Shown: positions 1 through 8,963 of the stretch, in pieces
Layout of the letters: every line of letters begins with the position of its first letter
Position numbering within the stretch: position 1 is the stretch's first letter
Assembly: GCF_001557325.1 (NCBI RefSeq)
Contig: NZ_LSJS01000176.1
Coordinates: 1-52,131 of the forward strand
DNA: 52,131 nt
Source of the DNA: Erythrobacter donghaensis
Lineage (GTDB): Bacteria > Pseudomonadota > Alphaproteobacteria > Sphingomonadales > Sphingomonadaceae
Reading direction: 5' to 3'
Made by a program: the position numbers and the translations under genes
The notes under the pieces: generated by a model
Told to the model about the DNA's origin: nothing
What the model saw: the letters and a program-made list of their open reading frames with translations, nothing else
Databases searched by the model: none

Positions 1-391
1 CGTCGAGATAGACGCCGACCTGCTCCTTCACGCCGGGCTGGTCGCGCACGACCTGCCCTGCCGAGATCCCGCGCACCGAGACCTGGCTCTGGCCAGGCCC
101 GAGGTTCTGGATGGTGAGGCCCGCGACATTGCGCGACAGGTCTTCGAGCGTCACCGCGCCCGAGCGCTGGATGTCTTCCTGCGTCTGTGCGTTGATCGAG
201 AAGGGCACGTCCTGGATCGTGGTGTCGCGCTTGGTCGCCGAGACGATGATGACGTTGCCCTCATATTCGTCGGATTCTGGCGGGGCGGCGGCGGTGTCCT
301 GCGCAAGGGCCGGGCTGCTCCACATCACGGCGGCAACACCGGCCAGCAGCATGGAGCGGGAAAGATTACGGGTGACGACGGCGTTCATCAT
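1..391 (-). CDS. TonB-dependent receptor, N-terminal part (runs off left edge)
   Basis: The visible 130 codons encode a signal peptide (positive start, hydrophobic core, cleavage after a PALAQ-like site near residue 31). A short linker and a TonB-box-like stretch (VIIVSATKRD) follow, then the start of the plug domain (DVPFSINA, LEDLSRNVAGL, VSVRGIS). This is the pattern of an outer-membrane TonB-dependent receptor that imports siderophores, glycans or other large substrates; the ligand cannot be told from this part. Two ATG codons lie side by side at 391 and 388 and the upstream one is used here. The gene is transcribed leftwards and most of the barrel lies outside the window. Confidence 0.9.
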   Translation of the reverse strand, partial: MMNAVVTRNLSRSMLLAGVAAVMWSSPALAQDTAAAPPESDEYEGNVIIVSATKRDTTIQDVPFSINAQTQEDIQRSGAVTLEDLSRNVAGLTIQNLGPGQSQVSVRGISAGQVVRDQPGVKEQVGVYLD

Positions 392-688
392 GATGGTGCC
401 CTCTCGTTCAGAGTTTAGCCTCTGATATTGCTTGGGTCGAAATCGTGTCACACCGGCTTGGTCGCGGCAAGCGGCGCGATGCGGGGCGCGCGATTGCTTT
501 GGCGACTTGTGACCTTTGCGCATCACGCCGGGCCGACGGCGCGGGGTTCGGGTCGCACGGCGGATCGCAGATCCCGTCGGTGCCTCAAGCCCTTGCGCGG
601 CGCTCAGAAACAACGCGCCTGCCTGCGCATTCCGGTCTAGGGGCAGCGCGCAAGCCCGATTCCCTCCCCAGAACGGAACCCTGCGCCC
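392..688. other. Intergenic region between divergent TonB receptor and transglutaminase gene
   Basis: This stretch of 297 bases separates two divergently transcribed genes, so it should hold both promoters. No convincing ORF, RNA gene or strong repeat was seen. The short frames inside it have no recognisable protein features. Confidence 0.5.
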
Positions 689-1459
689 GTGAAGCTCCAG
701 ATCGACGTCCAGCTTGATTACTGGTTCGAGCAGCCCTGCGCGGTGCTGCTCCAGATCGAGGTGGCCGCGCTGGCGGGGCAGCGGGTGGAGAGCTCGATTA
801 TCACGACAGGAACGGCACTCACCCGGGTTGCCGCGCAGGACGGGGTGGGGACGCGGGCGTGGCTGGCGGCCGAAGGGCGGATGCTGGTCGATTACGCCGC
901 GTGCCTCACGATTGCGCGGCCCGCACAGGCGATCGCCGCGCTGCCTGCCACCCCGCTCCACTGCCTGCCGGGGGAGGCCGTGCAATATCTGCTGCCCTCG
1001 CGCTATTGCCCCTCCGAGCGTTTCTTCGATCTGGTCGAGGCGCGCTTTGCCGGGCTAGAAGGCGGCGCGCAGGTCGCGGCGATGGCCGAGTGGATCGCGG
1101 CGCACATCGCCTATGTGCGTGGGAGCAGCACGGCCGACACCAACGCGCTCGACACCTTCCATGACTGCGTAGGGGTGTGCCGCGACTATGCCCACCTGAT
1201 GATCGCGCTCGCCCGCGCCGCCGACATTCCGGCGCGTTATGCCAGCGTCTATGCCCTGCGCGCCGACCCGCCCGATTTCCATGCGGTCGCCGAGGTGTTC
1301 CTCGACGGGGAGTGGCACATCGTCGACCCTACCGGCATGGCAGGCGCGCACGACTGCGCCGTCATCGGCATCGGCCGCGACGCGGGCGACGTCGCTTTCC
1401 TCACCGCCTTCGGCCCGCTGGTGATGAACAGCCAGAGCGTTTCGGTGCGGGAGATCTAG
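689..1459 (+). CDS. Transglutaminase-like cysteine peptidase family protein
   Basis: A 256-residue protein starting at GTG. The N-terminal half resembles the beta-rich domain found ahead of bacterial transglutaminase-like cores. The C-terminal half carries the papain-like triad: Cys near residue 164 (GVCRDYAHL), His near 198 (PDFHAVAEV) and Asp near 213 (HIVDPTG). Family members are predicted peptidases or amidases; the substrate is unknown. No signal peptide is seen, so it is probably cytoplasmic. Its stop codon overlaps the stop of the convergent mfd gene by four bases, so the two genes share no spacer or terminator. Confidence 0.85.
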   Translation: MKLQIDVQLDYWFEQPCAVLLQIEVAALAGQRVESSIITTGTALTRVAAQDGVGTRAWLAAEGRMLVDYAACLTIARPAQAIAALPATPLHCLPGEAVQYLLPSRYCPSERFFDLVEARFAGLEGGAQVAAMAEWIAAHIAYVRGSSTADTNALDTFHDCVGVCRDYAHLMIALARAADIPARYASVYALRADPPDFHAVAEVFLDGEWHIVDPTGMAGAHDCAVIGIGRDAGDVAFLTAFGPLVMNSQSVSVREI

Positions 1460-4400
1460 GCCGCCTTCTTCGCCTTGGCCGCCTTCTTCACGATCCCCGA
1501 GAGGCCCTTGGTCAGCTGGAACAGCCCGTTCATCCGGCTCAGCGGATCGCTCCAGGCGCGGTTGATCACCAGCTTCATGTCGGGGCGCAGCTTGGCGGTT
1601 TCCTTTCCGCCTTCGTTGAGGCGGGCGACATAGGCGATGAGGCCGGCCGGATCGGGGAAGTCGTCATTGTGGAAGGTGACGAGCGTGGCCTGCGCGCCCA
1701 CGTCGATCTTGGCGATGTTGGCATTGATGGCCTGATGCTTCACCTCGATCAGGCGGATCAGGTTCTTGGTCGGCTGCGGCAGATCGCCGAAGCGGTCGAT
1801 CATCTCGGCGGCGAGGCTCTCGATCTCGTGCTGCCCCTCGGCCTGGTTCAAGCGGCGGTAGAGCGCCATGCGGACGGCGAGGTCGGGCACGTAGTCCTCG
1901 GGGATCATGATCGGCGCGTCGACCGTGATCTGCGGGGTTAGCTTGTCGCGCGGTTTCTCGAGACCCATCTCGCCCGCCTTGGCAGCCAGGATCGCCTCCT
2001 CGAGCATCGCCTGGTAGAGTTCGAAGCCGACTTCGCGGATGTGGCCCGACTGCTCGTCGCCCAGCAGGTTGCCCGCGCCGCGAATGTCGAGATCGTGGCT
2101 GGCGAGCTGGAAGCCTGCGCCGAGCGTGTCGAGATCGCCCAATACCTTGAGCCGCTTCTGCGCGATCTCGGACAGCGCCACCCCGGCCTCGTGGGTGAGA
2201 TAGGCATAGGCGCGCAGCTTCGCCCGGCCCACGCGGCCGCGCAGCTGGTAGAGCTGGGCGAGGCCGAAGCGGTCGGCGCGGTGGATGATGATGGTGTTGG
2301 CAGAGGGGATGTCGAGCCCGCTTTCGACGATGGTGGTCGAGAGCAGCACGTCATACTTGCGGTCGTAGAAGGCGCCCATGCGCTCCTCGACCTCGCCGGG
2401 GGCCATCTGGCCGTGGGCGGAAACCGATTTGATTTCCGGCACATTCTCGCGCAGCCAGTCCTCGACATCGGCCATGTCGGAGATGCGGGGCACCACGATG
2501 AAGCTCTGCCCGCCGCGGTGATGTTCGCGCAGCAGCGCCTCGCGGATCACCATGTCGTCCCACTCCATGACGTAGGTGCGCACCGCGAGGCGATCGACCG
2601 GGGGCGTCTGGATGGTGGAAAGCTCGCGCAGGCCGCTCATCGCCATCTGCAGCGTGCGCGGGATCGGGGTGGCGGTGAGGGTGAGGACGTGAACGTCGGC
2701 GCGCAGCTGCTTCAGCTTCTCCTTGTGGGTGACCCCGAAGCGCTGCTCCTCGTCGACGATGACGAGGCCGAGGTTCTTGAATTTGGTCGATTTCGAGAGG
2801 ATCGCGTGGGTTCCGACCACGAGGTCGATATCGCCGCTCTCCAGCCCCTCGCGGGTCTCGGCAGCTTCCTTGCTGGTGACGAGGCGCGAGAGGCGGCCGA
2901 CCTTGAGCGGGAAGCCTGCAAACCGCTCCGCGAAATTCTGGTAGTGCTGGCGGGCGAGCAGCGTCGTCGGCGCGACAATCGCGACCTGCTGCCCGTGCAT
3001 TGCCGCCACAAAGGCCGCGCGCAGGGCGACCTCGGTCTTGCCGAAGCCGACATCGCCGCACACCAGCCGGTCCATCGGACGGCCGCTTTCGAGATCGGAG
3101 AGCACGTCGGCGATCGCGCGCTCCTGATCCTCGGTCTCGGACCAGGGGAAGCGGTCGGTGAACTGGCCCAATGCCTGCGGATCGGCGGGGAGGGCGGGGG
3201 CCTGCCTCAGCGCACGCGCGGCGGCGACCTGCATCAGCTCGCCGGCGATGGCGGTGATCCGCTCCTTGAGCTTGGCGCGACGCCGCTGCCACGCCTCGCC
3301 CCCGAGCTTGTCCAATGCGACCGCCTGCTCGGACGAGCCGTAGCGGGTGAGGACGTCGATGTTCTCGACCGGGATGAACAGCTTGTCGCCCCCGGCATAT
3401 TCTAGCGCGACGCAATCGTGCTGGCTCTTGCCGACGGGAATGGCCTCGAGCCCGAGATATTTGCCGATCCCGTGCTCGACATGGACCACCAGATCGCCTT
3501 GCGACAAGGCCTGAAGCTCGGCGAGGAAGGCATCGGAATCCTTGCGCTTCTTCTTGCGCCGTACCAGCCGGTCGCCGAGGATATCGGCCTCGGTCAGGAT
3601 TTCGAGGCTGTCGGAGGCGAAACCGGTCTCAAGCGGCAGGACGACCACCGCCGTGGTCTTCTTCGCCGCCAGCCCCAGCGCCTGCTGCCAGCTGTCGGCG
3701 AGCGCGGTGGGGGCACCCGCCTCGTCGATGATCGCGGCCATGCGGCGCGCGCTGCCGGTGGAATAGGCCGCGACCAGCGACTTCCTCGCCGACTTGCCGA
3801 CCGATTTGAGATGCGCGGCGGCGGCCTCGTAGACATTCTCCCCGCGCCCACGTTCCGGCGCGAAGTCGCGGGCCGAGCGGAAGCCGAAGTCGACCACCAC
3901 GGCGCTTTCCTCCGAAGCGAAGCCGGTGGCGCGGTGCGCGGGCTGGCCCGCGAGCGCGTCATCGAATTCGGCGCGCGACAGGTAGAGCGCGTCAGGGGCG
4001 AGGGGGCGATAGCTGCCCTTCTTCTCGCCTGCGATCCGTCCGCGCTGTTCGTGGTAATCGGCGATGTCGGAGAGCCGCTCCTCTGCGGCTCCCAGCGCGC
4101 TCTGGTCGATCACCACCACGTCATCCTTGGTGAGGTGATCGAACAGGGTCGCGAGCTTGGTTTCGAACAGCGGCAGCCAGTGCTCCATCCCGGCAAGGCG
4201 GCGGCCCTCGGACACCGCCTCGTAGAGCGGGTCCTGCGTCGCATTGGCGCCGAACAGCTCGCGATAGCGGGTGCGGAAGCGCTTGACGCTCTCCTCGTCG
4301 AGCAGGGCTTCGGAGGCGGGGAGCAGCAGGTGGCTGTCGATCCGCTCGACCGTGCGCTGGGTGGCGGGATCGAACAGGCGCAGACTTTCGAGCTCGTCGC

Positions 4401-4956
4401 CGAAGAAATCGAGCCTGAGGCCGCTCTCGAGCGACGAGGGGAAGATGTCGACGATCGAGCCGCGCACCGCAAATTCGCCGTGGTCGATCACTGTGTCGGT
4501 GCGGCTGTAGCCCTGCCGGGTGAGGAGCGCGGTCAGGCTCTCCTGCCCGATCTGCGTACCCACGCGGAACTCGCGCACGGACTCGCGCACGCGGAAGGGG
4601 GTGAGCACGCGCTGGAGCACGGCGTTGACGGTGGTCACCAGCAATTGCTGCTGGCTGCCGGGCGCTTGCAGCTTGTGGAGCGCGGCGAGCCGTTCGGCGC
4701 TGATCGACAGCGCGGGGCTGGCGCGGTCATAGGGGAGGCAGTCCCACGCGGGGAAGGTGACGACCTCCACCTCGGGCGCGAAGAAGCGCGCCGCCTCGGC
4801 CGCCGCGCGCATCGCGGCATCGCCCTCGGCAATGAACACCGCGCGGCGTTTCGCGGCGCGGGCGAGATCGGCGAGCACCAGCGGCACGCTCCCGCGCGGG
4901 AGCGAGGCGAGGGTCAGCGGATCGCGGGCCGCAAGGATGCGGTTCAAATCGGGCAT
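1456..4956 (-). CDS. mfd: Transcription-repair coupling factor Mfd
   Basis: A 1166-residue protein, normal for Mfd. It removes RNA polymerase stalled at DNA lesions and recruits UvrA for nucleotide excision repair. The UvrB-like N-terminal module is followed by the RNA-polymerase-interacting domain around residue 490 ([13 protein letters not shown]). The RecG-like translocase comes next, with Walker [10 protein letters not shown] near 635, the DEEQ box (VDEEQRFGV) near 735, and a C-terminal TRCF domain containing GDEQSGH. The tail is Lys/Ala-rich. It lies downstream of sdhE on the same strand with a 173-base gap, so they may be co-transcribed. Every key motif is intact. Confidence 0.98.
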   Translation of the reverse strand: MPDLNRILAARDPLTLASLPRGSVPLVLADLARAAKRRAVFIAEGDAAMRAAAEAARFFAPEVEVVTFPAWDCLPYDRASPALSISAERLAALHKLQAPGSQQQLLVTTVNAVLQRVLTPFRVRESVREFRVGTQIGQESLTALLTRQGYSRTDTVIDHGEFAVRGSIVDIFPSSLESGLRLDFFGDELESLRLFDPATQRTVERIDSHLLLPASEALLDEESVKRFRTRYRELFGANATQDPLYEAVSEGRRLAGMEHWLPLFETKLATLFDHLTKDDVVVIDQSALGAAEERLSDIADYHEQRGRIAGEKKGSYRPLAPDALYLSRAEFDDALAGQPAHRATGFASEESAVVVDFGFRSARDFAPERGRGENVYEAAAAHLKSVGKSARKSLVAAYSTGSARRMAAIIDEAGAPTALADSWQQALGLAAKKTTAVVVLPLETGFASDSLEILTEADILGDRLVRRKKKRKDSDAFLAELQALSQGDLVVHVEHGIGKYLGLEAIPVGKSQHDCVALEYAGGDKLFIPVENIDVLTRYGSSEQAVALDKLGGEAWQRRRAKLKERITAIAGELMQVAAARALRQAPALPADPQALGQFTDRFPWSETEDQERAIADVLSDLESGRPMDRLVCGDVGFGKTEVALRAAFVAAMHGQQVAIVAPTTLLARQHYQNFAERFAGFPLKVGRLSRLVTSKEAAETREGLESGDIDLVVGTHAILSKSTKFKNLGLVIVDEEQRFGVTHKEKLKQLRADVHVLTLTATPIPRTLQMAMSGLRELSTIQTPPVDRLAVRTYVMEWDDMVIREALLREHHRGGQSFIVVPRISDMADVEDWLRENVPEIKSVSAHGQMAPGEVEERMGAFYDRKYDVLLSTTIVESGLDIPSANTIIIHRADRFGLAQLYQLRGRVGRAKLRAYAYLTHEAGVALSEIAQKRLKVLGDLDTLGAGFQLASHDLDIRGAGNLLGDEQSGHIREVGFELYQAMLEEAILAAKAGEMGLEKPRDKLTPQITVDAPIMIPEDYVPDLAVRMALYRRLNQAEGQHEIESLAAEMIDRFGDLPQPTKNLIRLIEVKHQAINANIAKIDVGAQATLVTFHNDDFPDPAGLIAYVARLNEGGKETAKLRPDMKLVINRAWSDPLSRMNGLFQLTKGLSGIVKKAAKAKKAA

Positions 4957-5129
4957 GAGGTCACTTCACTTGGGCCAAGGGGGCAACGCAGGAACACCCC
5001 CAACTCGAAAGGAGGAGGGGGTCAGGTAAGGGGCGGGGCGCCCATGCCAAACAGCAGGGGCACCGGATTTGTTCCGGGCCTTAGACCGACACGCGCCGCT
5101 TGTCGAACGGCGCCCGACGGCTGGCGCGC

Positions 5130-5408
5130 TCAGCGCGGGATATCGACGTAATCGAGCTTCTGCATCGTCGTGAGCAGGTCGCCCGCGATATGCTCGGGCG
5201 CGTCTTGCGTGCCCAAGGCCCAGGCCATGACATCGACGTCGTCCTCGTCGAGCAGGGTCTCGAACCACGCCAGTTCCGCCTCACCCCATCCGGCGTGGTA
5301 GCGATCGAAGAAGCCGCCGATCATGTAATCGGCCTCGCGCGTGCCGCGGTGCCAGGCGCGGAACTTGGCGCGGGCGAGGCGGGTTGCGAAAGAGGGGGTG
5401 TCGGTCAT
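5130..5408 (-). CDS. sdhE: FAD assembly factor SdhE (succinate dehydrogenase assembly factor 2)
   Basis: A 92-residue protein with the family's RGTREAD motif (RGxxE), which helps covalent flavinylation of the succinate dehydrogenase flavoprotein. The acidic helical region (LDEDDVDVMAWALG) also fits the small five-helix SdhE/YgfY fold. The start at 5408 (MTDTPSF) is chosen because further upstream the frame runs into a palindromic repeat and yields non-family sequence. No sdh genes are in the window. It is divergent from recG and upstream of mfd. Confidence 0.93.
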   Translation of the reverse strand: MTDTPSFATRLARAKFRAWHRGTREADYMIGGFFDRYHAGWGEAELAWFETLLDEDDVDVMAWALGTQDAPEHIAGDLLTTMQKLDYVDIPR

Positions 5409-5444
5409 GCTGTCGCGATAATTGCGGACGGCACGCCATTCAAC

Positions 5445-5548
5445 TCGTCTTTGCGAGCGAAGCGAAGCAATCCATGACCACACCCCGCCCTTTGGTGTGA
5501 CAGTGGATCATGGATTGCCGCGTCGCCTTCGGCTCCTCGCAAAGACGA
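5445..5548. repeat. Long imperfect palindromic intergenic repeat
   Basis: The outer 13 bases (TCGTCTTTGCGAG) are repeated in exact inverted form at the right end. Inside them, GCAATCCATG and CATGGATTGC form a second matching pair. The 104-base unit could fold into a long interrupted hairpin. It sits between the divergent sdhE and recG genes and adds spurious N-terminal codons to both frames. It looks like a dispersed palindromic element, but no second copy was recognised in this window. Confidence 0.75.
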
Positions 5549-5572
5549 GAATTGGGTGGTAGCGCATCATTC

Positions 5573-7648
5573 ATGCGCCCCGAGGCTCTCAATCCGCTCT
5601 TCGCCGAGGTCGAAACGCTCGAAGGCGTCGGCCCCAAGCTGATGAAGCCGCTGGAGAAGCTCGGCCTCACCCGCGTGAAGGACGTGGCCTATCACCTGCC
5701 CGAACGCTTTGTCAGCAGGCGGGCGGTCGCCGATCTCGATTCGGCCGCCGAGGGCGAGCAGGTGATCATCGCGCTCACCGCAATCGAGCACCGCTCGCCG
5801 CGCGCCGGCAGCCGCGGACCCTATCGCGTGCTGGCGCAGGACGCGGTGGGCAACGTCTGTTCGCTCAACTGGTTCGGCAAGGCCGCCTACACCGCCAAGA
5901 AGCTGGTGCCGGTGGGCGAGACGCGCTGGGTGGCCGGGCGGCTCGACCGCTATGGCGACATGCTTCAGATCGTCCACCCCGATCATATCGAGGAGGCGAG
6001 TGCCGCGCACATGGGGCGCATGTCCGAGCCGGTCTATCGCCTCTCGGAAGGCCTCACCCAGCCGCGCATCGCCGACTTTGCCCAGCAGGCCCTGAAGCGC
6101 CTCCCCGAGCTTCCCGAGTGGATCGAGCCCGGCCAGCTCGAACGCTCCGGTTGGCCTTCGTGGCGCGAGGCGCTGAAGCTCGGGCACGAGAGCACCGATG
6201 CCAAGGCGCGCGACCGGCTGGCCTATGACGAATTGCTGGCGAACTCGCTCGCGCTGCTGCTGGTCAAGGCCGATGGCCGCAAACGGCGCGGACAGGCGCT
6301 GGTCGGCGACGGGGCGCTGCGGGCCAAGCTGCAACTCCCCTTCGGCCTCACCGGCGCGCAGCAGCGCTCCATCGCCGAGATCGCGGGCGACATGGCGCAG
6401 GAGGCCCCGATGCTGCGCCTGCTGCAAGGCGATGTCGGGGCGGGCAAGACCGTGGTGGCGCTGAACGCGATGCTGATCGCGGTCGAGGCGGGCAAGCAGG
6501 CCGCGCTCCTCGCGCCCACCGAGATTCTCGCGCGCCAGCACTTCGAGACGCTGAGGAAGATGCTCGGCCCCACGGGTGTCGAGATTGCACTCCTCACCGG
6601 CCGCGCCAAGGGGAGGGAACGCGAGAGCATCTTGATGGGGCTGCTCGATGGCTCGATCCAGCTGCTGGTCGGCACCCACGCGATCTTTCAGGACACGGTC
6701 AATTACCGCGACCTTGGCCTCGTGGTGATCGACGAACAGCACCGCTTCGGGGTGGCGCAGCGGCTGGCGCTCGCCGCCAAGGGCCGCCGCGCGCCGCATA
6801 CCCTCGCCATGACCGCGACCCCGATCCCGCGCTCGCTGACGCTGGCGCAATATGGCGAGATGGACGTGAGCCGCCTCGACGAGCTCCCCCCCGGGCGGCA
6901 GGCGATCGAAACGCTCGTGTTCCCGCAGGCGCGAATGGACGAGATGGTCGCAGGCGTCGAACGGCACCTTGCCAGCGGGCAACAGGCCTATTGGGTCTGC
7001 CCGATGGTGCGCGAGGTCGACGGCGTCCCCGACCTCGCCGACATCGCCGCCGCCGAGGCGCGCTATGCCGCATTGAAGGAGCGGTTCGGCGATGCAGTCG
7101 TCATGGTCCACGGCCAGCTGCGTCCTGAGGTCAAGGACGCGGCGATGGAGCGCTTTGTCACCGGCGAGGCGCGGCTCTTGATCGCGACCACCGTGATCGA
7201 GGTCGGGGTCGACGTGCCCACGGCAACGCTCATGGTGATCGAGCAGGCGGAGCGTTTCGGCCTTGCGCAACTTCATCAGCTGCGCGGCCGGGTGGGGCGC
7301 GGGTCGCAGAAAAGCCGCTGCGTGCTGCTGCGCGGCGATGAACTCTCCGAAACGGGCAAGCGGCGGCTCGCCCTGATGCGTGAGACGCAGGACGGGTTCC
7401 GGATCGCCGAGGAAGACCTCGAGCTGCGCGGCGGGGGCGAGCTGCTCGGCACGCGGCAATCGGGCGAGGCGGGCTTCCGCATCGCCGATCTCGAACAGAC
7501 CCAGCGCCTGCTCCCCATCGCCCACGGCGACGCGCGGCTGCTGATGGAGCGCGACGGGGGCCTCACCAGCCCCCGCGGCGAGGCGGCGCGGATCCTCCTC
7601 TACCTGTTCGAGCGCGACTGGGGTGTGCAGCTGCTGCGCGGCGGGTAG
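5573..7648 (+). CDS. recG: ATP-dependent DNA helicase RecG
   Basis: A 691-residue protein of normal RecG length. It unwinds branched DNA and reverses stalled replication forks. The N-terminal wedge domain with an OB fold is followed by the SF2 helicase core: Walker A GDVGAGKT near residue 286, DEQH box (VVIDEQHRFGV) near 387, TATPIPRSL, and the QLRGRVGRG arginine-finger region. The start at 5573 (MRPEALNP) is preferred because the longer frame begins inside the palindromic repeat. It is divergent from sdhE. Confidence 0.97.
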   Translation: MRPEALNPLFAEVETLEGVGPKLMKPLEKLGLTRVKDVAYHLPERFVSRRAVADLDSAAEGEQVIIALTAIEHRSPRAGSRGPYRVLAQDAVGNVCSLNWFGKAAYTAKKLVPVGETRWVAGRLDRYGDMLQIVHPDHIEEASAAHMGRMSEPVYRLSEGLTQPRIADFAQQALKRLPELPEWIEPGQLERSGWPSWREALKLGHESTDAKARDRLAYDELLANSLALLLVKADGRKRRGQALVGDGALRAKLQLPFGLTGAQQRSIAEIAGDMAQEAPMLRLLQGDVGAGKTVVALNAMLIAVEAGKQAALLAPTEILARQHFETLRKMLGPTGVEIALLTGRAKGRERESILMGLLDGSIQLLVGTHAIFQDTVNYRDLGLVVIDEQHRFGVAQRLALAAKGRRAPHTLAMTATPIPRSLTLAQYGEMDVSRLDELPPGRQAIETLVFPQARMDEMVAGVERHLASGQQAYWVCPMVREVDGVPDLADIAAAEARYAALKERFGDAVVMVHGQLRPEVKDAAMERFVTGEARLLIATTVIEVGVDVPTATLMVIEQAERFGLAQLHQLRGRVGRGSQKSRCVLLRGDELSETGKRRLALMRETQDGFRIAEEDLELRGGGELLGTRQSGEAGFRIADLEQTQRLLPIAHGDARLLMERDGGLTSPRGEAARILLYLFERDWGVQLLRGG

Positions 7649-7734
7649 CGGATTTTCGAATTATTGCGGCGTTAAACAGATGTTTGCAACTTGCGGCCTA
7701 GCTCTCGCTCACACAGTCGAAGGGGGCCAGCACG

Positions 7735-8298
7735 ATGTCGGACGTCTATTTCTCGCGGGTGAAGCTCGCCTTCGGGCTGGTCGGCAGCGCGGGCATGTTC
7801 TGGCTCGGCGTGTGGGTGCTCACGCTCGGCGGCCTCAAGGCCATGCTGGTGGGCGGCATCGTCGCGATCGGCTTTGCCTACATGCTGGTCTACTTCGCGC
7901 GCTACCTGCTCGACAACAAGATCCTGTCGGTCGGTGCGACGGGAATCGAGTTCCACGGCATGGTCTCGACCCGCCGCCTGCGCCTCGACCAGATTGCGAA
8001 CATCATGGTCGAAACCCAGAAAGTGAATGGTGTCACCACCCGCAGGCTGGTCCTCGTCCCGCACGAGGGGCACGGCGGACAGATCAAGTTTGCCGAGCGC
8101 TGGCTCGAAAAGCGCTTCGGCGGGTGCGAGGGTGTCGCCGATCTGATCGCCGATGGCGCACCCGAGCCTGAACCCTTCCCGCTGCCGCGCCGCGCCCCCA
8201 CGCCTCCGGCGGCGGCGCCCGCCGGCTGGCACGAGCGCGGCGCTCAGCCTCCCGCCGCGCCCGCCCGCGCGGGCGGGTTCGGACGCAAGGGGCTGTAA
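7735..8298 (+). CDS. Small membrane protein of unknown function with C-terminal Pro-rich tail
   Basis: 187 residues. Two hydrophobic segments (about 10-32 and 38-58) form a hairpin in the membrane. A soluble region of about 80 residues follows that looks beta-rich and may be PH-like (GIEFHGMVSTRRLRLDQIANIMV). The tail from about residue 140 is rich in Pro, Ala and Arg and is probably disordered. A purine-rich AAGGGGG stretch precedes the ATG. No precise family is recognised. It stands alone between recG and the convergent phosphatase gene. Confidence 0.75.
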   Translation: MSDVYFSRVKLAFGLVGSAGMFWLGVWVLTLGGLKAMLVGGIVAIGFAYMLVYFARYLLDNKILSVGATGIEFHGMVSTRRLRLDQIANIMVETQKVNGVTTRRLVLVPHEGHGGQIKFAERWLEKRFGGCEGVADLIADGAPEPEPFPLPRRAPTPPAAAPAGWHERGAQPPAAPARAGGFGRKGL

Positions 8299-8314
8299 CG
8301 CTTCGCTGCGAAAC

Positions 8315-8815
8315 TCAGGCGTTTTGCTGTGCGGTCTCGCGCAGCAGCCGCTCGGCCCAGGCCTCGACCCCGCGGTTGATCACCTGCCAGGCGGCCTCGA
8401 AGGCGGCGGCATCGCCATAATAGGGATCGGCCACCGGCTCGCCGCGCCGCCCCTCGACCGCATCGAGCAACATCGCGAGGCGCGCCGTTCCGTCACGCGG
8501 GGCCTTTGAGCGCAGGCCCTCGAGGTTGGCGCGATCCATCGCGATGATGTGGGTGAAGCGGTAGAAATCGTCGCGCTCGATCTGCCGCGCGGTCTGACCG
8601 GCGATGTCGATCCCATGCTTGCGGGCGACCGTGATCGCCCGCGGGTCGGGCTCGTGGCCGAGATGATAGGAAGCGGTTCCGGCCGAATCGACAAGCGCCG
8701 CAAGGCCGCGTGCCTGCGCCGCCACGCGGAATGCGCCTTCGGCCATCGGTGACCGGCAGATATTGCCGAGACACACGAACAGCACGCTCGTCCTGTGATC
8801 TATCCCCCCATGCAT
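8315..8815 (-). CDS. Low molecular weight protein-tyrosine phosphatase
   Basis: 166 residues. The phosphate-binding loop CX5R is intact near the N-terminus (CLGNICRSP, Cys15 to Arg21). The general-acid Asp is in the typical VADPYYGD motif near residue 130. The family dephosphorylates phosphotyrosine on proteins, in bacteria often as partner of a BY-kinase controlling polysaccharide export; no kinase lies nearby. ArsC-type arsenate reductases share the fold, but the DPYYGD motif favours a phosphatase. The 16-base gap to the convergent membrane-protein gene leaves no room for a terminator. Confidence 0.92.
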   Translation of the reverse strand: MHGGIDHRTSVLFVCLGNICRSPMAEGAFRVAAQARGLAALVDSAGTASYHLGHEPDPRAITVARKHGIDIAGQTARQIERDDFYRFTHIIAMDRANLEGLRSKAPRDGTARLAMLLDAVEGRRGEPVADPYYGDAAAFEAAWQVINRGVEAWAERLLRETAQQNA

Positions 8816-8865
8816 GCGAGCGGCGTTATTACAAACGCGGCGCGCTGTCCACCGTGTATCTCGTT

Positions 8866-8881
8866 GGTTTCATGTGGAACA
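8866..8881. promoter_or_regulatory. Degenerate parS-like sequence
   Basis: The 16-mer GGTTTCATGTGGAACA matches the canonical parS orientation TGTTTCACGTGGAACA at 14 of 16 positions. One mismatch is in the CACGTG core (CATGTG), so ParB binding may be weak. It lies in the 148-base gap between the LMW phosphatase and ABC1-kinase genes, where nothing else is recognised. Confidence 0.35.
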
Positions 8882-8963
8882 TCATGAAGAAAGTGTGATG
8901 ACCGTCACAGACGTCGTCAAAGCGACCCCGGGACTCGCGCGCGCCCGCGCGGCAGGGCGGCGA

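Noticed and set aside
3418..5151. Long plus-strand frame over the 5' part of mfd
   Set aside because: Shadow of mfd caused by GC bias. mfd motifs are intact on the minus strand.
5567..7525. Long antisense frame (about 650 codons) over recG
   Set aside because: Composition shadow of recG; rich in His/Arg/Leu with no family features and no ribosome-binding site.
8710..8898. Short frame between the phosphatase and ABC1-kinase genes
   Set aside because: Mostly antisense to the phosphatase start and without features; the spacer is better described by the parS-like site.
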